A DNA stretch of 64,000 bases from Streptomyces griseus subsp. griseus (GCF_003610995.1 NZ_CP032543.1:434001-498000), one strand, 5' to 3'; numbered from the stretch's first letter, positions 1-9,526 are shown. Notes: generated from the sequence alone by a model not told the origin. A program made the numbers and translations.

Positions 1-918
1 GGCGTCCAGCCGGGTCAGACGCGCCGACTCCTCCCACAGCGCCCGTGCCATCTCCATGTCCCGTGCCCGGGCGGACCTGCGGGCCGGTCCCGGGGCGCCC
101 CGGGTCTCGCCCAGGTGGCGGGGGCCGTAGTACGAGGCGCCGGGCGCGTCCGGAAGCGTCGCCGCGTACAGCGTGGGCAGGGCGCCGGCGGAGGCGGGCT
201 GGGTGTAGACGCGTGATGCCCTCTCCAGCTTGGCCGCCCAGTTCCGGCCGGACAGTTTCGGGCCCGCCTGCCCCAGCTCCGTCGCGGCGAGGCCCGGGTG
301 CGCGGCCAGGGCGAGCAGGTCGCGGCCGGAGGCGCGGGCGCGCCGGTCGAGCTCCGCGGTGAAGAGCAGGTTGGCCAGCTTGGACTGCGCGTAGGCGCCC
401 CATTTGCTGTAGCCGCGCTCGGCGTTCAGATCGTCGAGGTCGACGCGGCCGATGCGGTGGCCGAGCGAGGAGAGCGTGACCACCCGGGCCGGTCCCGCCA
501 CGCCCAGCAGCGGCAGCAGCTGGAGGGTCAGGGCGAAGTGGCCGAGGTGGTTGGTGCCGAACTGCATCTCGAAGCCGTCCGCCGTGCGCAGGAGCGGCAG
601 GGCCATCACCCCGGCGTTGTTCACCAGGAGGTCGAGGCGGCCGTCGGCCTCCTTCGCGATGGTGTCCGCCGCTTCGGTGACGGAGGCCAGGTCCGCCAGG
701 TCGAGGCGGACGAGGCGGGTGTCGGAGCGGGGTGCGGCGCGGCGGACGGCCTCCAGGGCGCGCCGGCCCCGCTCGGCGTCGCGGCAGGCGAGGACCGTAC
801 GGGCGCCGGACCGGGCGAGGGCGAGCGCGGTGACGGCCCCGATGCCGCTGTTGGCACCGGTGACCACGGCGGTCCTGCCGGAGAGGTCGGGCATGTCGTG
901 CAGATTCCAGGAGTGCAT
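1..918 (-). CDS. SDR family oxidoreductase, 3' end beyond window
   Basis: This is an NAD(P)-dependent short-chain dehydrogenase of the retinol-dehydrogenase-like type. The 306 codons present carry the Rossmann motif TGANSGIG near residue 17, the NNAG motif, and the catalytic pair in YAQSK. No stop occurs before base 1, so the C-terminus is outside the window. The ATG at 918 is chosen because GGAGG lies 8 nt upstream and the residues before the Rossmann motif resemble those of relatives; an internal ATG at 894 is an alternative. The upstream AhpD-like frame (919-1392) is open and in phase with this gene, so a fused product is possible. The substrate is unknown. Confidence 0.88.
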   Translation of the reverse strand, partial: MHSWNLHDMPDLSGRTAVVTGANSGIGAVTALALARSGARTVLACRDAERGRRALEAVRRAAPRSDTRLVRLDLADLASVTEAADTIAKEADGRLDLLVNNAGVMALPLLRTADGFEMQFGTNHLGHFALTLQLLPLLGVAGPARVVTLSSLGHRIGRVDLDDLNAERGYSKWGAYAQSKLANLLFTAELDRRARASGRDLLALAAHPGLAATELGQAGPKLSGRNWAAKLERASRVYTQPASAGALPTLYAATLPDAPGASYYGPRHLGETRGAPGPARRSARARDMEMARALWEESARLTRLDA

Positions 919-1392
919 GCCGCACACCTCCCCGGCGGGGGCCGCGTCACACACCGCTCGGCCGAACTGGCCCACCTGGTAGTCGCCCGCCGGCTGCTGG
1001 ACGATCACGTGCAGCCGGTCGAAGGCGTTGATGAGGACGATCAGGGAGACCAGCGCGACCCACTGGTCGTCGTCGTAGTGCTCGGCGGCCCGGGCCCGGA
1101 CCTCGTCCGGGGCCCCTCCGGCCGCGTCCGCGATGCGGGCGCCCTGCTCCGTCAGCTCCGGGGCGGGGCGCCCGGCGTCGGTGAAGACCGTCGCCTCCCG
1201 CCACACCGCGACCAGGTCGAGGCGCAGGGACGTCTCACCGGCGGCCTCGGCCTCCTCGGTGTGCAGGTCGGTGCGGAACCCGCGGCCGTTGATCTGACCG
1301 GCCCGGATCTTCACCAGCTCCCGCGTCGTGGCGGACAGCCCTGTCTCCGAGACCGCCCGGCCCGCCTGGATGTGACACGGGTGCCGCGTCAC
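919..1392 (-). pseudogene. Degenerate AhpD-like carboxymuconolactone decarboxylase remnant, in frame with the SDR
   Basis: This open frame reads as a carboxymuconolactone decarboxylase/AhpD-family protein: an ELVKIRAGQING segment, then TDLHTEEA, then INAFDRLHVIVQQPAGDYQ. In AhpD-like members the ING segment leads into a redox CxxC; here the two cysteine positions read Arg (INGRGFRTD), consistent with TGC to CGC changes. The first 20-30 residues usual for the family are missing, because the frame opens only after a TGA at 1432-1434 and its first start is GTG 1392. No stop separates it from the SDR start at 918. I infer a truncated, catalytically dead relic; an expressed AhpD-SDR fusion cannot be excluded. 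Confidence 0.6.
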
Positions 1393-1484
1393 CCGTGCGG
1401 GCCGTCCGGGAGGCCGCGCGGGGACGGCGGCTCAAGAATCGGAAGGTGCCGCGCCGAGGGAACGACAACGCCGCAGTGGAACGG

Positions 1485-2984
1485 ATGGTCCGTACGGTCA
1501 TCCGCCGACGGAAGAGGTCCCTGCGCGAGCAGGACGTCACCGTCACCGACCCGCCGAAGGTGCGCCGGGCCGTCACGGCCGCCGCCCTCGGCAACACCAT
1601 GGAGTGGTTCGACTTCGGCGTCTACGCCTACCTCGCCGGAACGCTCGGCAAGGTGTTCTTCCCCTCCAGTTCGCCGGGCGCCCAGGTCGTCTCCACCTTC
1701 GCGACCTTCGCCGCGGCCTTCCTGGTGCGCCCGCTCGGCGGACTGGTCTTCGGGCCGCTGGGCGACCGTGTGGGACGCCAGAAGGTGCTGGCGCTCACCA
1801 TGATCATGATGGCGGCCAGCACGTTCGCCGTCGGCTTCCTCCCCACGTACGCCGCGGTCGGCTTCGCCGCCCCGCTCCTGCTGCTGGTCTGCCGCCTGGT
1901 CCAGGGCTTCTCGACCGGCGGGGAGTACGCGGGCGCCACGACGTACATCGCCGAGTACGCCCCCGACAAGCGGCGCGGCTTCCTCGGCAGCTGGCTGGAT
2001 TTCGGCACGTTCGTCGGCTACTCGCTCGGCTCCGGCCTGGTCACCGTGCTCACCGCCGTCCTCGGCACCGACGGCATGATCGACTGGGGCTGGCGCATCC
2101 CGTTCTTCGTCGCGGGCCCGATGGGTCTCATCGGGCTCTACATGCGGCTCAAGCTGGAGGAGACCCCGGCGTTCCAGCGCGAGGAGGAGGCCCAGGCGCA
2201 GGCGCGCACGGAGAACGATCCGGTGGAGGAGGCGCGCCAGTCCGGGAAGGGGCGGCTCAAGGAGATCTTCACCCGCCACTGGCAGGCCGTCCTCATCTGC
2301 ATGGGGCTGGTGCTGCTCTACAACGTCACCAACTACATGGTCACGTCCTATCTGCCGACCTATATGTCCGAGACCCTCGGCGAACCGGAGACCACGTCCC
2401 AGCTGCTCGTTCTCGGCACGATGCTGCTGGTGGTGCTGACGATCACGACGGTCGGCCGCACCTCGGACCGCTGGGGCCGCAGACCGGTGTTCATGGCGGG
2501 CAGCGTGGCCCTGATCGTGCTGGCCTCGCCCGCGTTCCTGCTGATCCGGCAGGGCGGCATCCTGCTGCCCGCCCTCGGCTGCGCGATGCTGGGGCTGCTC
2601 CTGGTCTGCTTCGCGGGTACGGCGGCCTCGACGCTGCCCGCCCTGTTCCCGACCCGGCTGCGGTACGGGGCGCTGTCGATCGCCTTCAACATCTCCGTCT
2701 CGCTCTTCGGCGGCACCACTCCCCTGTTCGCCTCCGGGCTGGTGGAGGCCACCGGCAACGAGATGGTGCCCGCGTACTACCTCATGGTGGCCGGGGTGAT
2801 CGGCCTGGTGGCCACGTTCTTCCTCCACGAGACGGCCGGGCGCCCGCTGCGCGGCTCGGGTCCGATGGTGGAGACGCCCGAGCAGGCCCGGCAGCTGGTG
2901 GCCCGGAGCCGTACGACGGCGGGGAGGCAGGCGCGGGACGTCTGGCTGCGGGTGCGCCACCTGTGGCGGGGGCCGGACAAGTAG
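1485..2984 (+). CDS. MFS transporter, metabolite:H+ symporter (MHS/ProP-like) family
   Basis: A 499-residue inner-membrane secondary transporter. It carries the MHS signature NTMEWFDFG near the first membrane helix and the loop GPLGDRVGRQ between helices 2 and 3, with hydrophobic stretches compatible with 12 membrane segments and a charged central loop near residues 225-260. Relatives import osmolytes, shikimate, citrate or alpha-ketoglutarate with protons; the substrate cannot be read from sequence. The ATG at 1485 is chosen as the first start close to the conserved N-terminus, but its Shine-Dalgarno site is weak and the frame is open further upstream. It is divergent from the AhpD-like remnant. 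Confidence 0.9.
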   Translation: MVRTVIRRRKRSLREQDVTVTDPPKVRRAVTAAALGNTMEWFDFGVYAYLAGTLGKVFFPSSSPGAQVVSTFATFAAAFLVRPLGGLVFGPLGDRVGRQKVLALTMIMMAASTFAVGFLPTYAAVGFAAPLLLLVCRLVQGFSTGGEYAGATTYIAEYAPDKRRGFLGSWLDFGTFVGYSLGSGLVTVLTAVLGTDGMIDWGWRIPFFVAGPMGLIGLYMRLKLEETPAFQREEEAQAQARTENDPVEEARQSGKGRLKEIFTRHWQAVLICMGLVLLYNVTNYMVTSYLPTYMSETLGEPETTSQLLVLGTMLLVVLTITTVGRTSDRWGRRPVFMAGSVALIVLASPAFLLIRQGGILLPALGCAMLGLLLVCFAGTAASTLPALFPTRLRYGALSIAFNISVSLFGGTTPLFASGLVEATGNEMVPAYYLMVAGVIGLVATFFLHETAGRPLRGSGPMVETPEQARQLVARSRTTAGRQARDVWLRVRHLWRGPDK

Positions 2985-3019
2985 GGCCTGACTCCCCGGG
3001 CGGGGGTCCGCGCGTCGGG

Positions 3020-3502
3020 TCAGGCCCCGGCCGACGTCGGCTGGAACCAGGCCGGGCCCTCCGTGAGCGCCTGCTTGATCCGGAAGAGGGCGAACTCGGG
3101 GAGCTGCGGCAGCCCGTCAAGCGGGAACCAGCCCACCTCAAGCGACTCGTCGTCGTTGACCCGGGCCTCGCCGCCGGTCGCCCGGCAGCGGAAGGTGATG
3201 TCGAGGTACTGGCAGCGGTCGCCGTTGGCGTACTGCACGGGCTGGAGCGCCTGGGTGAGGACCAGCCGCTCGGCCACGCAGTGCACCCCGGTCTCCTCCA
3301 GCACCTCGCGCTCCGCCGTCAGCGCGGGCTCCTCCCCCGGCTCCGAGATGCCGCCGATCACCGACCACCCACCGGTGTCCGCGCGCCGCCCCAGCAGCAC
3401 CCGGCCCTCGTCGTCGAAGACGATGGCGGTCACCCCGGGCAGCAGGAGGAGCTGGTGTCCGGCGGTGGCGCGGATGGTGCGGATGAAGTCGGGAGTCGCC
3501 AT
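3020..3502 (-). CDS. Nudix hydrolase
   Basis: A 160-residue cytoplasmic Nudix hydrolase, expected to cleave a nucleoside diphosphate linked to another moiety. The Nudix box is complete (GGISEPGEEPALTAEREVLEETGV region, residues about 52-75), with the REVLEE metal-binding helix. The flanking pattern (GVTAIVFDDEGRVLLGRR before, LEVGWFPLDGLP after) matches ADP-ribose pyrophosphatase/MutT-like actinobacterial proteins. The start is the ATG complementary to 3500-3502. It lies 32 nt downstream of the end of lnt on the same strand and may be co-transcribed. The substrate is unknown. Confidence 0.9.
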   Translation of the reverse strand: MATPDFIRTIRATAGHQLLLLPGVTAIVFDDEGRVLLGRRADTGGWSVIGGISEPGEEPALTAEREVLEETGVHCVAERLVLTQALQPVQYANGDRCQYLDITFRCRATGGEARVNDDESLEVGWFPLDGLPQLPEFALFRIKQALTEGPAWFQPTSAGA

Positions 3503-3534
3503 GGATCCGAGCCTACGTGGCCGCTCCCGGGCCG

Positions 3535-5136
3535 CTACGCGGTGCCCCGCTCCCGCCGGGCACGTACCGCCGACACGCCCGCCCAGCCCAGGCCCGCCAG
3601 GGCCAGCAGGGCGATGATGCCCTCCGGCAGCGGGCCCATCCGGGTGGCCGGGGTGAGCGAGGAGCGCAGCGGGACCTCGTCGACGAGCGCGTCGGGGGTG
3701 AACATCCCGCTCTTCTCGACGATGGTGCCGTCCGGCCGGATCACCGCGCTGACCCCGCTGGTGACGGGGACGACGACGGCCCGCCCGTGTTCGACGGCCC
3801 GGACCTGGGACATGGCGAGCTGCTGGTAGGTCATCTCGCTGCGGCCGAAGGTCGCGTTGTTGCTCGGCACGGCGATCATCTGGCCGCCGTGGGTCACGGT
3901 GTCGCGTACGGCGTCGTCGAAGGCGGCCTCGTAGCAGGTCACCAGGCCCACCTTCGTACCGGCGAGGTCGAAGACACCGACCTTCGTGCCGGGGACGAAC
4001 TCGCGCTGCACCCGGTCGACGTCCTCGCTGAAGAAGCGGGCGACCTTGCGCATCGGCATGTACTCGCCGAACGGCTGGATGTGCCGCTTGTCGTAGGTGT
4101 CGACGGGGCCCTTGTCCGGGTCCCACTCGATCAGGGTGTTGCGCAGGCTGTCGGAGCCCTTCTCGACCACGGAGCCGACGACGGTGGGGACACCGATCGC
4201 CTTCACCGCGTCGTCGATGACCTGGCGGGCATCGGCGTTGAGGTAGGGGTCGAGGTCGGAGGAGTTCTCCGGCCAGAGGACGAAGTCGGGCTGCTTCGCC
4301 TTTCCGGCCCTGACCTCGTCGGCGAGCTGGGTGGTCCGCTTGGCGTGGTTGTCGAGGACGGCGCGGCGCTGGGCGTTGAAGTCGAGGCCGAGGCGGGGCA
4401 CGTTGCCCTGGATCGCGGCGACGGTGGCGGTGCCGTCCTCGGCGGAGTCGTCGACCAGCGGCAGGGCGGCGAGCGCGGCCACGACGGGTACGAGGACGCA
4501 GGCGGCGGCTGAGGCGGCGGCGGCGCGGGGCACCTTCCCGGTGGAGCGGTACGCACGGAAGCGGCGCACGGCCTCGTAGAGCCCGAAGCCGCAGAGCACG
4601 ACGGCGAAGGAGAGCAACGGGGTGCCGCCGAGCGCGGCGAGCGGCAGGAACGCGCTCTCCGCCTGGCCGAAGGCGATCTTGCCCCAGGGGAAGCCGCCGA
4701 ACGGGATCCGGGCGCGGACCGCCTCGTCCAGGGTCCAGACGGCGGCGGCCCAGAACGGCCAGTACGCGAGCCGGGTCACGGCGGCGATCCCCAGGCAGCC
4801 CACCGCGATGAAGAGCGCCTCGGCGGTGGCGAGGGCGAGCCACGGCACCGGCCCGACGTCCTCGCCGGTCCAGTGCAGCAGCGGGAGCATGAACCCGAGC
4901 CCGGACAGCAGCCCGAGACCGAAGGCGGCGCGCAGCCGGCGCCCGTACAGCACCCAGCCGAGCAGGGCGAACCCGGGCAGGACGAGCCACCAGAGCGGCC
5001 GGGGCGGGAAGCTCGCGTAGAGCAGCACCCCGGAGAGAGCGGCGGCGGCCGGACGCAGGAGCCGCTGGAGGAGTCCGGCGGCGGGGGGCGTCGGCGCGGG
5101 CGGCGGGTCGTCGACGGGGGTCATAGTGGCGCTCAC
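3535..5136 (-). CDS. lnt: Apolipoprotein N-acyltransferase
   Basis: This membrane enzyme transfers a fatty acyl chain from phospholipid to the N-terminal cysteine of lipoproteins, the last step of lipoprotein maturation. The 533-residue protein has an N-terminal block of hydrophobic helices (residues about 30-230) followed by a nitrilase-type domain with the expected triad: Glu in WPENSS, Lys in TYDKRH and Cys in TCYEAAF. A final hydrophobic helix lies near residues 500-520. The length is typical. The start is GTG at 5136, with ATG at 5124 as an alternative; TAGACT lies just upstream of the GTG, so the transcript may be nearly leaderless. Confidence 0.95.
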   Translation of the reverse strand: MSATMTPVDDPPPAPTPPAAGLLQRLLRPAAAALSGVLLYASFPPRPLWWLVLPGFALLGWVLYGRRLRAAFGLGLLSGLGFMLPLLHWTGEDVGPVPWLALATAEALFIAVGCLGIAAVTRLAYWPFWAAAVWTLDEAVRARIPFGGFPWGKIAFGQAESAFLPLAALGGTPLLSFAVVLCGFGLYEAVRRFRAYRSTGKVPRAAAASAAACVLVPVVAALAALPLVDDSAEDGTATVAAIQGNVPRLGLDFNAQRRAVLDNHAKRTTQLADEVRAGKAKQPDFVLWPENSSDLDPYLNADARQVIDDAVKAIGVPTVVGSVVEKGSDSLRNTLIEWDPDKGPVDTYDKRHIQPFGEYMPMRKVARFFSEDVDRVQREFVPGTKVGVFDLAGTKVGLVTCYEAAFDDAVRDTVTHGGQMIAVPSNNATFGRSEMTYQQLAMSQVRAVEHGRAVVVPVTSGVSAVIRPDGTIVEKSGMFTPDALVDEVPLRSSLTPATRMGPLPEGIIALLALAGLGWAGVSAVRARRERGTA

Positions 5137-5367
5137 CTGGCGGAGTCTACGGTGGGCGGCTGTGCAGGGGGGCGCTGGCCTGCGGGGGCGGGGCGGTCGC
5201 GCCGGGTGCGCTGTGCCGGGCGGGGTGCTGTCCGGGACGGGGGCGACGGTCCGAAGCTCGGCGCCGGGCCTGCGCGGTCCGGGCGGTACTGCCGGGGCCG
5301 GCCGGGCGGACGTCCGTCCCGGGGCGACGGTCCAGGGCCGTCGTGGGCATCCCCTGCCTGCGTAGGT

Positions 5368-5937
5368 TCAGTCCCGGCCCCGGTCCCGTTCCGCGCGGGC
5401 GGGCAGATGCATGCGTCGGCGGATGAACCGTACGGCGGACTCCGCGTCGTCCACCGTGACCGTGAAGGTGCGGCCGTCGCCGAGCAGGAGGGCCATCCCC
5501 TCGCCCTTGCGTACGACGACGGCGGTGCCCTGTTCGGGGCGCCAGCGGTAGCCCCAGCCGCCCCAGTCGCGCGGATTGACCTTGGCGACGTACTCCGCGC
5601 CGACCACGTGGGTGAGCAGGATCCTGCGGCGCGGCAGCCCGGCGTGGCCGCAGCGGACCTCCAGGGAGTCCCCGTCGACCTTGACGGCCACATGGACGAA
5701 GGCGAGCGTGCCGAAGAGGATGAGCAGCCCGGCGGCGAGGCAGCCGATGACGGACATCAGCAGCGGGGTGAACCCGGAGGACCAGGGCGAGTCGACGGCC
5801 AGCTCGATGCCCAGAGCCATGCACCCCGCGCCCGCCAGGGCCAGGAACCACTGGATGCGGTTGGTCGCGCGGCCGGTCCAGACGGTGGACGGGGCCTGCG
5901 ACGAGCCGTGGTGCGCGCACTCGGGGTGGTCCGTCAT
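5368..5937 (-). CDS. Membrane protein with PH-like C-terminal domain
   Basis: A 189-residue protein that I do not recognise by name. After about 25 polar residues it has two hydrophobic helices (about residues 28-48 and 56-82), then a soluble segment with alternating beta-strand character (VAVKVDGDSLEVRCG onward, GWGYRWRPE, TAVVVRKGEG). That layout resembles actinobacterial two-helix proteins with a bacterial PH-like domain. The ATG at 5937 is the only sensible start. A 48-nt gap separates it from the racemase upstream on the same strand. The role is unknown, probably at the cytoplasmic membrane. Confidence 0.8.
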   Translation of the reverse strand: MTDHPECAHHGSSQAPSTVWTGRATNRIQWFLALAGAGCMALGIELAVDSPWSSGFTPLLMSVIGCLAAGLLILFGTLAFVHVAVKVDGDSLEVRCGHAGLPRRRILLTHVVGAEYVAKVNPRDWGGWGYRWRPEQGTAVVVRKGEGMALLLGDGRTFTVTVDDAESAVRFIRRRMHLPARAERDRGRD

Positions 5938-5984
5938 ATGCGCAGCGTACCCACGTTCGGGCCGCCCGGCCCGGGGCCGTCAGC

Positions 5985-6770
5985 TCAGCGGGCGGGTGCT
6001 GCGGCCTGGAGGGCGCGGCCCTCCGCGTAGGCCAGAGCGGGCTCCGGCAGGGTGCCGGGGCGGCCGGCGAGCAGGACGGTGAGCGTGCCGGACGGTTCGG
6101 CCGTCGGAGCGGCCTCGGCGCCGATCCGGCGCAGCGCCTGGGCGGCGACGGCCCCGGCGGAGCCGTGCAGGACGAGCGGTGGGTGGCCGGGCCGCTGGAC
6201 GGCGGTGCGGATGCGGTCGGCGACCAGCTCGTAGTGGGTGCAGCCGAGGACCACGGCCCGTACGCCCGGCGGAGTGAGGGCGGCGGCAGTGGCGACGGCG
6301 CGGTCGATCCCGGCCTCGTCGCCGTGTTCGACGGCGTCGGCGAGGCCCGGGCACGGGACCTCGGTGACGTCGGTGGAGCCGGCGAACTCGGCGATCAGCC
6401 CTCGCTGGTAGGGGCTGCCGGTGGTGGCCGGGGTGGCCCAGATGGCGACCGGGCCGCCGCCCGCCGCCGCGGGCTTGATGGCGGGGACCGTGCCGATGAC
6501 CGGCAGCGCGGGCTCCAGCGCGGCGCGGAGCGCGGGCAGGGCGTGGACGGAAGCGGTGTTGCAGGCGACGATCAGGGCGTCCGGCCGGTGGGCGGCGGCG
6601 GCGCGGGCCACGGCCAGCGCCCGGGCGGTGACGTCCTCGGGGGTGCGCGGGCCCCAGGGCACGGAGCCGGGGTCGGAGGAGACCACCAGCTCGGCGTCGG
6701 GCCGCAGTCGGCGAACGGCGGCCGCTGCCGCCAGCAGGCCGATTCCGGAGTCCATGAGCGCGATCTTCAC
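5985..6770 (-). CDS. Aspartate/glutamate racemase family protein
   Basis: A 261-residue cofactor-independent amino acid racemase of the MurI/Asp-Glu racemase superfamily. Both catalytic cysteine contexts are present: ACNTAS near residue 69 and GCTHYEL near residue 175, and the N-terminal MDSGIG is conserved. These enzymes interconvert L- and D-forms by two-base catalysis. It is shorter in its N-terminal features than housekeeping MurI, so it may be a second paralog and not the peptidoglycan enzyme. The GTG at 6770 sits 6 nt after a TAGGGT -10-like hexamer, so translation is probably leaderless. It is divergent from the HpnB-like glycosyltransferase. Confidence 0.87.
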   Translation of the reverse strand: MKIALMDSGIGLLAAAAAVRRLRPDAELVVSSDPGSVPWGPRTPEDVTARALAVARAAAAHRPDALIVACNTASVHALPALRAALEPALPVIGTVPAIKPAAAGGGPVAIWATPATTGSPYQRGLIAEFAGSTDVTEVPCPGLADAVEHGDEAGIDRAVATAAALTPPGVRAVVLGCTHYELVADRIRTAVQRPGHPPLVLHGSAGAVAAQALRRIGAEAAPTAEPSGTLTVLLAGRPGTLPEPALAYAEGRALQAAAPAR

Positions 6771-6782
6771 CCGGTCACCCTA

Positions 6783-6821
6783 GCCGACACCCCTTGCGGA
6801 CCGGGCGTTGTGGGGCAGACT
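6783..6821. promoter_or_regulatory. Back-to-back promoters of racemase and glycosyltransferase
   Basis: Only 58 bp separate the two divergent starts. On the plus strand TTGCGG (6794-6799) and CAGACT (6816-6821) are spaced by 16 bp, and the -10 ends 7 nt before the ATG at 6829. On the minus strand a TAGGGT hexamer ends 6 nt before the GTG at 6770. Both spacings predict transcription starting at or next to the initiation codon. Confidence 0.5.
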
Positions 6822-6828
6822 GCGGCCA

Positions 6829-8028
6829 ATGAGCGCCGTTGCCTGGATCGCCGTGGGTTCGCTGACCGCCTGGGTGTGGCTGCTGCTGGGGCAGGGCCTC
6901 TACTGGCGGACCGACCAGCGGCTCCCCCGGCGCACCGATCCCGCTCGCTGGCCGTCGGTGGCGGTGGTCGTACCGGCCCGCGACGAGGCGGAGATGCTGC
7001 CGGTGAGCCTGCCCTCGCTGCTGGTCCAGGACTATCCGGGGGACGCCTGGATCGTCCTGGTGGACGACTGCTCCGGCGACGGCACCGGGCAGCTGGCCCG
7101 GGAGCTGGCCGCCCGTTTCGGCGGCCTGCCGCTGACCGTGGTGGAGCCCGGGGAGCCGGAGCCCGGCTGGACGGGCAAGCTCTGGGCGCTGCGGCACGGC
7201 ATCGCGGTGGCCCGGCTCCAGAAGCCGGACTTCCTGCTGCTGACCGACGCCGACATCGCCCACGAGCCGGACAGCCTGCGGGACCTGGTGGCGGCGGCCG
7301 GGAGCGAGGGTCCGGACGGCTTCGATCTGGTGTCCCAGATGGCGCGGCTGCGGGTGGAGAGCTTCTGGGAGCGTCTGGTGGTGCCCGCGTTCGTCTACTT
7401 CTTCGGGCAGCTCTACCCGTTCCGCCGGGTGAACCGGGCCCGCTCACGTACGGCCGCGGCGGCGGGCGGCTGTGTGCTGCTGCGGACGGAGGCGGCCGAG
7501 CGGGCGCGGATCCCGGAGTCGATCCGGCAGGCGGTGATCGACGACGTGTCGCTGGCGCGGGAGGTGCGGCGGGTGGGCGGCCGGATCTGGCTGGGGCTCG
7601 CGGAGCGGGTGGACAGCGTGCGGCCGTATCCGCGGCTGAGGGACCTGTGGCGGATGGTGGCGCGGAGCGCGTACGCGCAGCTGCGGCACAGTCCGCTGCT
7701 GCTGGCGGGGACGGTGCCGGGGCTGCTGCTCGTGTACGTGGCACCGCCCGCGGCCCTCGTGGCCGGGGTGCTCACGGGTGACGCGGCGGCGGCCTGGGCG
7801 GGTGGCGCGGCGTGGGCGGTGATGACGGCGACGTACCTGCCGATGCTGGCGTACTACCGGCAGTCGCCCTGGCTCGGGCCGCTGCTGCCGGTCACGGCGG
7901 TGCTGTACCTGCTGATGACGGTGGACTCGGCGGTGCAGCACTACCGGGGGCGGGGGGCCGCCTGGAAGGGCCGCACCTACGCGCGGCCCGATCGGGACGG
8001 GACGCCCGACGCCGCGCCCGGCCGGTGA
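6829..8028 (+). CDS. hpnB: Glycosyltransferase family 2, HpnB-like
   Basis: A 399-residue membrane-associated GT2 glycosyltransferase resembling the hopene-associated HpnB family. It has an N-terminal hydrophobic helix, the GT-A nucleotide-sugar site (VVVPARDEAE, VDDCSGDG, LLTDADIAH with the DxD-like motif near residue 143), the later IDDVSLAREV motif, and C-terminal hydrophobic helices from about residue 290. The conserved stretches WERLVVPAFVYFFGQLYPF and RMVARSAYAQLRHSPLLL are characteristic of HpnB relatives. The ATG at 6829 agrees with the leaderless promoter spacing. No other hopanoid gene is nearby, so the acceptor is uncertain. Confidence 0.85.
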   Translation: MSAVAWIAVGSLTAWVWLLLGQGLYWRTDQRLPRRTDPARWPSVAVVVPARDEAEMLPVSLPSLLVQDYPGDAWIVLVDDCSGDGTGQLARELAARFGGLPLTVVEPGEPEPGWTGKLWALRHGIAVARLQKPDFLLLTDADIAHEPDSLRDLVAAAGSEGPDGFDLVSQMARLRVESFWERLVVPAFVYFFGQLYPFRRVNRARSRTAAAAGGCVLLRTEAAERARIPESIRQAVIDDVSLAREVRRVGGRIWLGLAERVDSVRPYPRLRDLWRMVARSAYAQLRHSPLLLAGTVPGLLLVYVAPPAALVAGVLTGDAAAAWAGGAAWAVMTATYLPMLAYYRQSPWLGPLLPVTAVLYLLMTVDSAVQHYRGRGAAWKGRTYARPDRDGTPDAAPGR

Positions 8029-8070
8029 CGCCACGGGGCGCCGGGTCCGGCCGGGCGGATCACGCGCGGT

Positions 8071-9396
8071 TCACTTGCGGCCGGGGGTCCAGTTCATGCC
8101 CCAGCCGTAGGCGGCGTCGATGGTGCGCTGCGGGCTGACCCCGCGCTCGGGCACGAGGTAGCGGGCCTCGCGCTGCACGGTGAGGTCGCCGCCGTTGTTG
8201 GTGATCAGTGCGAGCGCGCAGACCGTGGAGGGCACGGTGCACTCGTCGAGGGAGAAGTCGATCGCCGCGCCGTTCTGCGGCTGGAGGGTGACCGTGGCGT
8301 GCAGGTCGGCGAAGCTGCGGGCGCCCTCGTAGATGGTGACGAAGATCAGTACGCGGCGGAGCAGGTCCTTGCGGTCGAGGTTGACGGTCATGTTCTCGCC
8401 GGTGGAGAGCGCACCGGTGCGGTCGTCGCCGTCGAGGTGGATGAAGGGCGGCTGGGCCAGTGAGCCGAAGGCGTTGCCGAGGGCCTGCACGACCCCTTGC
8501 GCCCGTCGGTGAGCTCGTACAGCGCGCAGAGGTCGAGGTCGAGGTCCCGTGCATCGCGACGGCCCGGCCGAGCTTGGCTCCCCAGCCCTTGAACTGCTTG
8601 CGTACCTCCCAGTTGAGGTTGACGCGCAGCGCGCCGGAGGAGCCGCCCTGCTTGGCGAGGGAGACGGACGGGGCCTCCTTCGTCAGCGTGACCTTGGAGA
8701 GCCGTACCGGCTGCGGGGATGCGGGGCGGGCGGTACGGGAGGTGCCATCGGGGCGGGCGGGGCGGCGTGGACGACCGGGGCGGGCGCCGGAGGAGGCGTG
8801 GGGGCCTGCGGTGCGGGCGCGGGCGCCGGGGTGGCCGGCCACGACGGCGCGGGGGCGGGGGCTGCCTGCTGCGGTTCGTCGACGGAGATGCCGAAGTCCG
8901 TCGCCAGACCTTCGAGACCGGTGCTGTAACCCTGCCCGACCGCGCGGAACTTCCAGGCGCCCTGGCGCCGGTAGAGCTCACCGAGGATGAACGCGGTCTC
9001 GACCGTGGCGTCCGTGGAGTCGAAGCGGGCCAGCTCGGCGCCGCCCGCCGCGTCCACGACCCGCACGTACAGGCCGCCGACCCGGCCGAAGCTGCCACCG
9101 TCCGCCGAGGCCGCGACCACGATGCGGTCGATCGCGGGCTCCACCCGGCCGAGGTCGACGAGGAGGGTGTCCGTGACCCCGTCGCCGACGGGCCGCTTGC
9201 CCTCGTGGCGGACGGCGCCGGAGGCATGGGCCGGCTGGTTGTAGAAGACGAAGTCGGCGTCGCTGCGGACCTTGCCCGCCACCAGCAGGAGTGCGGAGCC
9301 GTCGACATCGGGGGTGCCCGGGGCGGCCCGCCAGCCCAGCTCGACGCGCACGGTGCCCGCAGGCACCGGAACGTTGGTTCCCTTTTGCATGGTCAT
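8071..9396 (-). CDS. TerD family protein with two TerD domains, frame interrupted by three 1-nt deletions
   Basis: This encodes a tellurite-resistance-type TerD protein, a calcium-binding stress family. Domain 1 begins [14 protein letters not shown] and runs to about residue 155, a Pro/Ala-rich linker follows to about residue 225, then a second TerD-like domain with [11 protein letters not shown] and [11 protein letters not shown]. The reading frame breaks at three G/C runs: GGGG 8715-8718, CCC 8546-8548 and CCCC 8493-8496 (plus strand). Adding one base to each restores one continuous protein of about 442 residues, and the final segment is back in the starting frame. The protein is probably intact in the organism, with the breaks as consensus errors; decay is the alternative. 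Confidence 0.85.
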
Positions 9397-9526
9397 GCTC
9401 GCCCCATCACGATTCCGGCTGCCCGCAGGCCTTGCCCCACAACCTAATCCCTCCACCGAGCCGTCACCGGAAGGGGTCCGACGGCTACCGCTCGCCCGTG
9501 TGGGGACGCAGGACCACGAGGGGGTC

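Noticed and set aside
8071..9396. TerD gene as a pseudogene
   Set aside because: All three breaks are single-base changes in G/C runs, and repaired sequence matches a normal two-domain TerD protein, so assembly error is more likely.
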